A DNA stretch of 64,000 nt. It comes from Tumebacillus amylolyticus. Lineage in GTDB: Bacteria; Bacillota; Bacilli; Tumebacillales; Tumebacillaceae. Made by a program: the position numbers and the translations under genes. The stretch is taken from NCBI RefSeq assembly GCF_016722965.1, contig NZ_JAEQNB010000006.1, positions 186,001-250,000 of the forward strand, in the 5' to 3' direction. Shown piece after piece: positions 24,783 to 31,465 of the stretch (position 1 is its first letter; each line of letters begins with the position of its first letter). The notes below the pieces were generated by a model. The model did not search any database. It was not told the origin of the DNA and saw nothing but the letters and a program-made list of their open reading frames with translations.

Positions 24783-24996
24783 CTATTGAGCCATGTTGTT
24801 GAGCGCGTCCTTGGGGCAGCACAGGGAGAGGTGGTCGAGAAGAGGATTCGGTTGTTCCACGATCACTTTTGGGAACACCAACTGCAACTCGAACGACTTC
24901 CCCGCTTGGTAGACGTAGATCTCTTGCTCCGGTGTGGTCGCGTCGCTGTAGGTGTTCACATGATCGGGCTTGCTAAGCACGCTCGTCACCGACTGA
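24783..24996 (-). pseudogene. 3' fragment of the anti-sigma gene (duplicated)
   Basis: About 70 codons are homologous to the C-terminus of the anti-sigma protein (SVTSVLSKPDHVNTYSD here against SVTSVLGKPDHINTYSD in the full gene), ending at the same stop context. The frame is intact across the fragment, but the 5' two thirds, with membrane segment and sigma-binding part, are absent. It is the end of duplication copy A and has no start of its own. Confidence 0.85.
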
Positions 24997-25155
24997 AAGC
25001 CCCAGCGATATTTCCTGTACAATATGTAAAAAAGCCTTTCCAGAAACGGACAAATACACGAGTAGACCCGCAGTTCCAATAAAGTCAGACCCCCATTGTC
25101 CGGTTGAATACTATTTTCATCTACAATAAAATAATTGAAAATAACATAATTCACA

Positions 25156-25183
25156 TTGAAATCCTGTTGAATTTCGATATAAT
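25156..25183 (+). promoter_or_regulatory. Promoter of precursor gene 2
   Basis: TTGAAA (25156-25161), 16 nt, TATAAT (25178-25183), matching the promoter in copy A. Confidence 0.75.
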
Positions 25184-25192
25184 TAAAATATC

Positions 25193-25239
25193 GCAAAGGT
25201 TCTCAAGCGCCCTTGAGGAATCACACTCGCACCCTTTGC
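25193..25239 (+). ncRNA. Structured 5' leader of precursor gene 2
   Basis: It keeps the outer stem GCAAAGG/CCTTTGC and the inner hairpin of copy A; the single base change in the inner loop (TGCC to CGCC) does not disturb pairing. Confidence 0.55.
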
Positions 25240-25290
25240 TTTTTCGTCCAGGATTTGTACCCAAACTAAACCTTGAGGAGGATGATTACA

Positions 25291-25431
25291 ATGGAACAAA
25301 TGTTCGATCTCGACGTACAAGTTAACCAAAGTCAAGTTTCCACTTCCATGATGGCGGAAAGCAGCACTTCCTTCGGCTCCGGCTCGTGCTTCTGCACGAT
25401 CGCCAGCTGCTCCTTGCAAGACGCTATGTAA
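25291..25431 (+). CDS. Class I lanthipeptide precursor 2
   Basis: A 46-residue precursor, the duplicate of precursor 1. The leader MEQMFDLDVQVNQSQ is identical; changes cluster in the C-terminal half, where the core reads GSCFCTIASCSLQDAM. The three Cys positions and the flanking Thr/Ser are kept, so the ring pattern is probably the same while residues inside and after the rings vary. GAGGAGG precedes ATG 25291 by about 9 nt. Own promoter, hairpin leader and terminator. Confidence 0.85.
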   Translation: MEQMFDLDVQVNQSQVSTSMMAESSTSFGSGSCFCTIASCSLQDAM

Positions 25432-25441
25432 TGCCTTATCG

Positions 25442-25482
25442 GAAAAAGAGACCCTGCCTGAAGAGGCGGGTCTCTTTTTTTC
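25442..25482 (+). terminator. Terminator of precursor gene 2
   Basis: AAAAAGAGACCCTGCC pairs with GGCGGGTCTCTTTTTTT. It separates the precursor from the convergent anti-sigma gene and could act on both strands. Confidence 0.9.
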
Positions 25483-25490
25483 GTAGCGTT

Positions 25491-26285
25491 CTATTGAGCC
25501 GTGTTGTTGAGCGCGTCCTTGGGGCAGTACACGGAGATGTGGTCGAGAAGAGGGTTCGGTTGTTGCTCGGTCACTTTTGGGAACACCAGCTGCAACTCGA
25601 ACGACTCGCCCGCTTGGTAGACGTAGATCTCCTGCTCCGGTGTGGTCGGGTCGCTGTAGGTGTTAATATGATCGGGCTTGCCAAGCACGCTCGTCACCGA
25701 CTGAAGCTCGATCTGCTTGATCTCGGGTGCGTACGTCCGCACGTCGAAGATCTGGTTGCCTTTGTTGAAACCAAACGCGTAGTTGCGCTTCTCATAGGTT
25801 GCATACAGCCCGTGGCCGACGACATCCTGGCGATCGGGCTCGCCCCACGCTTGTTTTACTGAATCGATCAAGTCCCGGTCAGCGGCAAACGGGCAATTCC
25901 GCACCTTCCCAAGGCCCGCGAGACTCATCACTTCGCGCACGAGGTCTTGCTGGGCTTGAGCGCTCAAAGGTTGTTGCTCCACCGGAGCCGGCTTCGCCGG
26001 TTGCTCAGCGGTCGGCGCAGTGGGGGAGTGAGTTTGGAAAATAGGCAGGGAGTCGTACGCGACCACCAAGCCGATCACGGCGGCCGCGACGGTGGCGGCG
26101 CTCCAGAGGAAGCGACGACGAGTGCGGCGAGGTTGCTGTTTGGTTTCGTGGTTCATGCGGGATTCGAGAGACTGCCAAAGTTCGTGGCGGTCTTCCGCGC
26201 GCAAGTGGATCTCGCGCAGGCGACTCAGTTCGGGGATCGGCAGTTCTTCGTCGTATGGTTCGTTGTGGTTTGTCAATCGTTTCAC
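25491..26285 (-). CDS. Anti-sigma-like membrane protein with DUF4309 domain
   Basis: About 264 residues. The N-terminal ~60 residues are cytoplasmic and charged (ELPIPELSRLREIHLRAEDR), then Arg-rich RRTRRR and one membrane segment (FLWSAATVAAAVIGLVVAY), a Pro/Ala-rich linker, and an extracellular domain with DRDLIDSVKQAWGEPDR and YEKRNYAFGFN, as in DUF4309 (YjgB-like) proteins. GTG 26285 overlaps the sigma-factor stop (GTGA); TTG 26276 is an alternative. The layout of sigma factor first, membrane anti-sigma second is standard for ECF modules. Whether the sensor domain detects envelope stress or the peptide itself is unknown. Confidence 0.82.
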   Translation of the reverse strand: MKRLTNHNEPYDEELPIPELSRLREIHLRAEDRHELWQSLESRMNHETKQQPRRTRRRFLWSAATVAAAVIGLVVAYDSLPIFQTHSPTAPTAEQPAKPAPVEQQPLSAQAQQDLVREVMSLAGLGKVRNCPFAADRDLIDSVKQAWGEPDRQDVVGHGLYATYEKRNYAFGFNKGNQIFDVRTYAPEIKQIELQSVTSVLGKPDHINTYSDPTTPEQEIYVYQAGESFELQLVFPKVTEQQPNPLLDHISVYCPKDALNNTAQ

Positions 26286-26776
26286 CCTCTCTCCTCCATG
26301 AATTCGCGCAGACGTTTCAAGGCGCGGTGCAAGGTGGTGCGAACCTTGCCCTCCGTCCAACCGAGAATTCCCGCCACCTCGTTGACCGGCAAGTCCTCGA
26401 TGTGCCGCAGCACGATGACCTGCCGATAGGAATCTTTCAACGCAGCGAGGCTTTCGCGCAGGACGATCATGTCGTCTTGGAAGTCGCCGGGAAGATTCTC
26501 AGAAGGGGAGGGGAGTTGGTCAAGATACTTCTCACGGGTCTTGCGCCGACGCAGGACGTCGTACATGTAGTTGCGGGCGATGCTGAGGAGCCAGGTTTTG
26601 TAGCTGGATTCGTGCCGAAAGCTCTCCCATTGTTTAAACGCCCGGAAAAACACTTCCTGCACCACGTCCTTGGCCTCTGCGTCATCATGCAGGGTGAAGA
26701 GGGCGTACCGATAGATCTCGTTGGCAAACTCATCGAAGAGGAGACGGATGCCCTCCTTGGCGGTAGTTTGTTGCAT
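26282..26776 (-). CDS. ECF-type RNA polymerase sigma factor
   Basis: A 164-residue sigma-70 family protein with region 2 (YRYALFTLHDDAEAKDVVQEVFFRAF, then KTWLLSIARNYMYDVLRRR) and region 4 (YRQVIVLRHIEDLPVNEVAGILGWTEGKVRTTLHRALKRL split here by family pattern), and no regions 1 or 3. ATG 26776 follows AAGGATGATG. It is coupled to the anti-sigma gene by GTGA. It stands in the middle of the precursor genes, transcribed against them, so control of the lanthipeptide genes is plausible but not shown; the precursor promoters look sigma-A-like. Confidence 0.93.
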   Translation of the reverse strand: MQQTTAKEGIRLLFDEFANEIYRYALFTLHDDAEAKDVVQEVFFRAFKQWESFRHESSYKTWLLSIARNYMYDVLRRRKTREKYLDQLPSPSENLPGDFQDDMIVLRESLAALKDSYRQVIVLRHIEDLPVNEVAGILGWTEGKVRTTLHRALKRLREFMEERG

Positions 26777-27031
26777 GGTGGATCATCATCCTTCGGGCAG
26801 TAGGTAGGGAATTGGACGCAGGGGGCGGCCCTTTTGTTACACTAAAAATGGATTGTCCTTACTCAATTCTAACAAAACGTAGCGATTGGCCGACGGAATA
26901 CCCAAAAAAAGAGACCCTGCCACAGTGGCAAGGTCTCTTTTTCAAGTCTCGTATTTCGCAAACCGATCATTTCACGTCTGAGGAACCGCTTCTATCCATT
27001 TTAATAATTTTCAATTGCGCTACATTTCTCA
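26777..27031. other. Intergenic region upstream of the sigma factor
   Basis: Apart from the terminator at 26902-26943 I see no gene here. The right part is AT-rich and leads into the promoter of the six-precursor array. I could not identify the sigma-factor promoter. Confidence 0.5.
26902..26943 (+). terminator. Orphan terminator
   Basis: AAAAAAAGAGACCCTGCC pairs with GGCAAGGTCTCTTTTT. The 5' arm is the same as in the terminators of precursor genes 1 and 2, but no plus-strand gene precedes it. It may be left from a lost precursor copy. Confidence 0.8.
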
Positions 27032-27060
27032 TTGTAATTTACGCTGTATTTTGATATGAT
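27032..27060 (+). promoter_or_regulatory. Promoter of the precursor array and lanBC
   Basis: TTGTAA (27032-27037), 17 nt, TATGAT (27055-27060), with spacer sequence TATTTTGA similar to that of the precursor 1 and 2 promoters. A leader of about 95 nt follows. Confidence 0.7.
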
Positions 27061-27160
27061 TAAGATGTGAATGATAGATTTGAAACGACTTTATCAAACG
27101 TCACTCACAATACTCCAGAGACATACATCCTAGGATTCTCATGTAAAGGAGGTGTTTCGA

Positions 27161-27295
27161 ATGGAGCAAATGTTTGAACTCGACGTCGTCGTCAACAAGT
27201 CTTACGTCGAAGATGTATCCCCGGGTGACTCGGGAACCGATTTGTGCTCTGGATGGGGCTGCTTCTCGAGACAATTGTCGTGTAGCGGCTGCTAA
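27161..27295 (+). CDS. Class I lanthipeptide precursor 3
   Basis: A 44-residue precursor starting MEQMFELDVVVNKS. The core part GTDLCSGWGCFSRQLSCSGC has four Cys, more than any other precursor here, and ends in Cys. AAAGGAGGTG precedes the ATG by about 8 nt. It is the first gene of the six-gene array leading to lanB. Confidence 0.85.
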   Translation: MEQMFELDVVVNKSYVEDVSPGDSGTDLCSGWGCFSRQLSCSGC

Positions 27296-27334
27296 ACCAA
27301 ATAAAACAGATAAAAACGGAGGAGGTGGAACGTA

Positions 27335-27466
27335 ATGGAAAAAATGTTCGAGCTCGACGTTCAAGTCAAGCACACCGTCGCCTCTAATGTAGACGCTGCA
27401 AGTTGGTCCGAGTACACGTGTTTTTGCTCGCTGATCACCAGTTGCACGCGTCAAGAGGACATGTAA
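27335..27466 (+). CDS. Class I lanthipeptide precursor 4
   Basis: A 43-residue precursor with leader MEKMFELDVQVKH and core EYTCFCSLITSCTRQEDM. The T-C-x-C and S/T-x-S-C spacing resembles precursors 1 and 2, with one extra residue in the second ring. GGAGGAGGTGG precedes the ATG. Confidence 0.85.
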   Translation: MEKMFELDVQVKHTVASNVDAASWSEYTCFCSLITSCTRQEDM

Positions 27467-27564
27467 GTTGGAACTGACGGCCGCCTTGTGCTTGTCGACC
27501 TGGGCAGCCTGTCCCTAACAACTGACCTAATCCTTTTGTTAAAAAAAGTAGGAGGTTGATCCAA

Positions 27565-27702
27565 ATGGAAAACATGTTTGAACTCGACGTTCAAGTGAAG
27601 CAAAGCCAACCCACTACGATGATGCAGGATACCGGCAGCGGTAGCGGTGGCACTTGCACGTGTCTCTGCACCATTTCCGGTTGCGATTGGAGAACGTACT
27701 AA
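27565..27702 (+). CDS. Class I lanthipeptide precursor 5
   Basis: A 45-residue precursor, MENMFELDVQVKQSQ, with a Gly/Ser-rich hinge (TGSGSGG) before the core TCTCLCTISGCDWRTY. The motif CTISGC is shared with precursor 1. Four Cys. AGGAGGTTG precedes the ATG by about 8 nt. Confidence 0.85.
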   Translation: MENMFELDVQVKQSQPTTMMQDTGSGSGGTCTCLCTISGCDWRTY

Positions 27703-27717
27703 GTACATTTCGCACGA

Positions 27718-27756
27718 ACCGGATCGTGTTTTTGCACGTATCTCTACGGTGAATAA
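27718..27756 (+). pseudogene. Remnant of a precursor core
   Basis: In frame, this stretch reads TGSCFCTYLYGE and a stop. The first 23 bases are identical to the core of precursor 6 (27854-27876), but there is no leader or start upstream. It looks like the broken end of a former precursor gene between 5 and 6. Confidence 0.7.
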
Positions 27757-27770
27757 GGAGGTTGAACACA

Positions 27771-27890
27771 ATGGAAAAACTGTTTGATCTCGATGTTCAA
27801 GTCATGTACTGCAGCGACCTCGAGGATACGGATTCTTTGAATCTCGTCGCGGATACCGGATCGTGTTTTTGCACGTACATGTGTCCCTAA
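27771..27890 (+). CDS. Class I lanthipeptide precursor 6
   Basis: A 39-residue precursor, MEKLFDLDVQVMYCS, acidic middle (DLEDTDS), and short core TGSCFCTYMCP. One Cys sits inside the leader half. TAAGGAGGTTG precedes the ATG. A hairpin follows the stop (27913-27938). Confidence 0.83.
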   Translation: MEKLFDLDVQVMYCSDLEDTDSLNLVADTGSCFCTYMCP

Positions 27891-27912
27891 CCTTGACTAG
27901 TCCCGCAATGGA

Positions 27913-27938
27913 GGATGGGTCCGCTGGAAAACCCATCC
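27913..27938 (+). other. Hairpin between precursors 6 and 7
   Basis: GGATGGGT pairs perfectly with ACCCATCC across a 10-nt loop; no T run follows. It is more likely an mRNA-processing or stability element than a terminator. Confidence 0.55.
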
Positions 27939-27979
27939 GTCTATCGCGTATCTGATTCCCTGAAAGGTGGTTACACAAG

Positions 27980-28105
27980 ATGGAACAACAATTTGATCTC
28001 GATATTCAAATCAAGGAATGCTCCTATATGGTAAGCGATGAGCCCATCATTCCGACGGTCGCTACCTGCGGCAACTGCGGCACCATCAATTGCGCGAGCA
28101 TTTAA
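27980..28105 (+). CDS. Class I lanthipeptide precursor 7
   Basis: A 41-residue precursor, MEQQFDLDIQIKECS, with core PTVATCGNCGTINCASI. The T-C-G-N-C-G-T-x-x-C layout is unlike precursors 1-6. Few Ser/Thr are available, so not every Cys can pair with a dehydrated residue. GAAAGGTGG precedes the ATG by about 9 nt. Confidence 0.82.
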   Translation: MEQQFDLDIQIKECSYMVSDEPIIPTVATCGNCGTINCASI

Positions 28106-28137
28106 CGGTCTGATCCTAAGCGAGGAGGCGGAAAACG

Positions 28138-28245
28138 ATGGAACAACTGTTCGATCTCGATGTTCACGTGAAGCACTGTTACGCTACCGACCAACTCGTT
28201 GAATGCCCGAACACCGCCATCACCTGCGGCACTTGTGTGTGCTAG
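28138..28245 (+). CDS. Class I lanthipeptide precursor 8
   Basis: The shortest precursor, 35 residues: MEQLFDLDVHVKHC, then ECPNTAITCGTCVC. The core TAITCGTCVC ends in Cys and resembles precursor 7. GAGGAGGCGG precedes the ATG. It is the last precursor before lanB. Confidence 0.82.
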   Translation: MEQLFDLDVHVKHCYATDQLVECPNTAITCGTCVC

Positions 28246-28265
28246 AACATAAACCGATAGAACCT

Positions 28266-28307
28266 GCCATCACCTGTTCTGTCTCGAATAGGTGATGGCT
28301 TTTATTT
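28266..28307 (+). terminator. Partial terminator between precursors and lanB
   Basis: A 10-bp stem GCCATCACCT/AGGTGATGGC with a 14-nt loop is followed by TTTTATTT. The interrupted T run suggests leaky termination, which would give more precursor mRNA than lanB-lanC mRNA. Confidence 0.75.
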
Positions 28308-28330
28308 ACTGATAATGGAGGGTGAGCCTC

Positions 28331-31300
28331 GTGTTGCCTGAACAAGAACTTATGTTCCAAGCTCTCGACGTTTATATGATGCGGAGCCCTGTGTTGCCTT
28401 TGCAGGTCTATCAAGATCTGCGCCACGAGGATGGGGCTTCCCGACTTGCTATATATGCGCAAGATCCGATGGTCCGCGAAGCGATTGCCGTGGCCAGCAC
28501 CTCGCTTCTTGAATCGCTACGCCAACTGGATCCTTCCTCGTCCCCGTCCAAACGGGAAGGGGCTGCCAACGGACTCCTTCGCTATATGATCCGCATGACG
28601 ACGCGGTCCACTCCGTTTGGCCTGTTCTCCGGTGTCACACACGGACGTTTCGCTGACACATCGGCTCTGCAAATTTCAGGACTGTCCAAGCACCGCAAAC
28701 GCTCTCGTCCCGACATGTATTGGTTGCTCAAAATTCTCGAACACCTCGAATCGGACCACGATGTCATCCAACAACTCCATGTGTCGACCAACCCGCTGGC
28801 CTTCCGCCACGGAACGCGTTGGAAACTGCCGTACGTCACCCGCTACGGGCAACGAGCCGGCGGCAATGACACCGTCTCGATCAAAAACTCGCCGGTCGTG
28901 GAGTTCAGTTTGCAAACCAGAGAGAGGCCGATTCAGTTCCACCAACTGATCCAAGACATCCTCACGGCTTTTCCCGGCGCGACAGAAGAAATGGCGCGCA
29001 AATTCCTCCTGCAACTGTTCGAGCAAGAGTTCCTCGTCTCCACCTTGCGCCCCCCGACGACCACAACAGACCCCTTTGGCTGTGTCCTCGACGAACTTTC
29101 GAAGCTGCAAGGCGTTGACGACCTGTACGTGAGCCTGAAACACATTCGTGAAAAAATGGCCGGGTACGATGCGTTGCCGATCGGAGAGGGAGAGGCCCTT
29201 TTCCTCGAACTGATCGCCGAGATGAAAGAGCTCGCCGACGCGTCAACTCCGCTGCAGGTCGACTTGGGTTTGCATAGCGAGATCGTGCAGTTGCCCGAAT
29301 CGGTTCGCCAAGAGGTTGAGCAGGCGGCCGATACGCTTTGGCGCATGTCCAGAACGCAAAGATCTCTTACTCATCTGGACACGTACCGGGATGAGTTCAT
29401 CGAAAAATACGGCTACCATCGCGAAGTTCCCTTGCTGGAACTGCTGGACGAAGATCTGGGAATGGGCGCACCGGCCGGCTACGAAAGTCCCGCGAGCAGA
29501 CGCCAGCGGAACCAGTCCACTTCGCCGAAGCAGCAGGATCGGCAAAATCTGCTGACCGAATGGTTCACGGAGACGTTGCATCTGGGTCGGGAGGAACTGG
29601 TGCTCACCCCGAAACATATTGAAGCGTTGCAGGGCAAAGAACCTCTGCGCTGGCACGAAGCGCCCGCATCGTTGGAATTGTACTTCCATGTGCTCGCCGA
29701 TTCGCAAGACGACTTGGACCGTGGAGAGTTCGAGTTGCATGTCGGCGGAAATCCCGGATCATCGGGTGCGTACAAAACATTCGGCCGTTTCGTCGACATG
29801 TTTGAGGACGGGTTTGCGGGGCCGTTGCAAGAGGCTGCAGCCCGCGAAGAAGCATTGGAACCCGAAGCCATCTGGGCAGAGGTTACTTTTTTGCCGAGCT
29901 ACGGCCGATCGACGAACGTCGTGTTGACCCGCCATGCGCGAACCTACGAGATTCCCGTGGGCACCAATGCGGCGACAGAACCGGAGCAAACGATTCCGTT
30001 TGAAGATCTGGTGGTTGGCGCCACATCCGGGTATCTGTATCTCAAATCACGACGTTTGAATCGGGAAGTCATCCCGACCGCGACTCACATGCTTAACTAT
30101 ATGAAGTCACCGAATGTGTACCGCTTCCTGCGTGAGCTCGGGAACGCCCGTCATTCCCAGTGGTCCCCGTTCCGATGGGAAGGACTTGATTCGGCAACGT
30201 ATCATCCCCGCGTCCGATTCGGCCGCACGGTATTGATGCCCGCTCAATGGAAGATGCGCACACGCGATGCGTGGTACGCAGACTCCCTGTCGGAGGATGC
30301 TTTTTTCCAAGCGGTGCAAGACTGGCGCAAGTCGTGGAAAGCACCGCAATTCGTCTACTTGACGAAGTTTGACAACCGCATGCTGCTCGATCTGACCAAG
30401 TTGCAACATGTGGAGGAGATTCGCAAGGAATTGAAGCAAACCGGAACTGTTACGTTGGTCGAAACGGGACGGTTGGAAGAACGCGGCATTGTCCAGGGAC
30501 CCCACGGCACGTATGCCAGCGAATTCGTGTTCTCGCTGGTCAGACGGGAGCAGAACGAAGCGCGTCCGCCCGTGATGTCGCGGAGAGCGATCCGCACAGG
30601 GTACGACGGTCCGCGAAACTATTTGCCGGGCAGTGAATGGATGTATTTGAAATTGTACGGAGAATCGAGGCAAGAGGAACTGATCGCCACGAAGGTGATC
30701 GAACTCCTGTCGACCGTCTTGCAACAAGGAGTCGCAGACACGCCGTATTTCATGCGCTACAGAGACCCGGACCCACATATTCGCTTGCGTTTGCACGGGC
30801 AACCGGACGTGCTGTCCAGCCGCGTGCTGCCGCTGGTTCATCAGTGGGGATCCGAATTGGTGCAAGAAGGGATGATTTCCAAGTTCATGCTGGACATGTA
30901 CGAGCCGGAAATCGAGCGGTACGGGGGTCCTGAGTTGATGAAACTCGTGGAAAGACTCTTCCATGCAGATTCTTTGGTGGTGGCGAATTGGGTAAAAGCC
31001 CACCGCTTCGGTGAATTGCAACTTCCGTTCGATCTGGTCGGCGTGTTGTCCGTTCTCGACTATCTGAATCACTTCGGTTACTCGTTCCGCGAGCAGGTCG
31101 AGATCATGGATCGATCTCATGAGACCAAGGAACACCTCGACTTGTTCCGCACCTACCGCAAAACGATTCTGGACATTGCCAATCCGCGGGAGGATTGGAG
31201 CGGCCTGCGCGCACATCCGAACGGAGCCCTGTTGCACGGCATGTTGAACATGCGCGCCCCGTTCATCAAACAGTACGCGCAAGAGGTGCGCGCCGCCGAG

Positions 31301-31465
31301 CAACGCGGGGAACTGTACGGCACGTTTGACGATCTGGTGTTCAGTGTCATTCACTTGCACATGAACCGTCTGTACGGCGTCGATCGTAACCAAGAGAACA
31401 AAGTCATGATCTTGACCCGCCATGCCCTGAATGCCATGAAACACTTCAGGAGGGATGAGCTGTGA
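28331..31465 (+). CDS. lanB: Lanthipeptide dehydratase LanB, full length
   Basis: A 1044-residue class I dehydratase. The N-terminal glutamylation domain contains the family motif TRSTPFGLFSGV (near residue 90). The C-terminal SpaB_C elimination domain contains WMYLKLYG and FMRYRDPDPHIRLRL. It uses glutamyl-tRNA to glutamylate Ser/Thr of the precursors and then eliminates glutamate to give Dha/Dhb (family knowledge). Both domains are in one chain, as in NisB. GTG 28331 is chosen because GGAGG (28317-28321) lies 9 nt upstream; GTG 28322 is too close. It overlaps lanC by GTGA. Confidence 0.95.
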   Translation: MLPEQELMFQALDVYMMRSPVLPLQVYQDLRHEDGASRLAIYAQDPMVREAIAVASTSLLESLRQLDPSSSPSKREGAANGLLRYMIRMTTRSTPFGLFSGVTHGRFADTSALQISGLSKHRKRSRPDMYWLLKILEHLESDHDVIQQLHVSTNPLAFRHGTRWKLPYVTRYGQRAGGNDTVSIKNSPVVEFSLQTRERPIQFHQLIQDILTAFPGATEEMARKFLLQLFEQEFLVSTLRPPTTTTDPFGCVLDELSKLQGVDDLYVSLKHIREKMAGYDALPIGEGEALFLELIAEMKELADASTPLQVDLGLHSEIVQLPESVRQEVEQAADTLWRMSRTQRSLTHLDTYRDEFIEKYGYHREVPLLELLDEDLGMGAPAGYESPASRRQRNQSTSPKQQDRQNLLTEWFTETLHLGREELVLTPKHIEALQGKEPLRWHEAPASLELYFHVLADSQDDLDRGEFELHVGGNPGSSGAYKTFGRFVDMFEDGFAGPLQEAAAREEALEPEAIWAEVTFLPSYGRSTNVVLTRHARTYEIPVGTNAATEPEQTIPFEDLVVGATSGYLYLKSRRLNREVIPTATHMLNYMKSPNVYRFLRELGNARHSQWSPFRWEGLDSATYHPRVRFGRTVLMPAQWKMRTRDAWYADSLSEDAFFQAVQDWRKSWKAPQFVYLTKFDNRMLLDLTKLQHVEEIRKELKQTGTVTLVETGRLEERGIVQGPHGTYASEFVFSLVRREQNEARPPVMSRRAIRTGYDGPRNYLPGSEWMYLKLYGESRQEELIATKVIELLSTVLQQGVADTPYFMRYRDPDPHIRLRLHGQPDVLSSRVLPLVHQWGSELVQEGMISKFMLDMYEPEIERYGGPELMKLVERLFHADSLVVANWVKAHRFGELQLPFDLVGVLSVLDYLNHFGYSFREQVEIMDRSHETKEHLDLFRTYRKTILDIANPREDWSGLRAHPNGALLHGMLNMRAPFIKQYAQEVRAAEQRGELYGTFDDLVFSVIHLHMNRLYGVDRNQENKVMILTRHALNAMKHFRRDEL

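Larger units (their letters stand above)
24293..25000. repeat. Tandem duplication, copy A (~708 bp)
   Basis: This block and 25004-25711 are homologous along their length at an offset of about 711 bp. Each contains the cotS-upstream sequence AGCGATATTTCCTGTAC, a promoter, a hairpin leader, one lanthipeptide precursor gene, its terminator, and the 3' end of the anti-sigma gene. The 3' ~210 bp and the leader are best conserved; the AT-rich promoter region has drifted. Confidence 0.88.
25004..25711. repeat. Tandem duplication, copy B (~708 bp)
   Basis: The partner of 24293-25000, with the same order of elements. Here the anti-sigma end is continuous with the intact gene, so copy B is the parental junction on that side, while copy A is continuous with the cotS upstream region. 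Confidence 0.88.

Noticed and set aside
24580-28245. Regularly spaced similar short segments that look like a repeat or CRISPR array
   Set aside because: The repeated parts are in-frame leader codons of separate genes, each with a ribosome site and stop; spacing and lengths are irregular.
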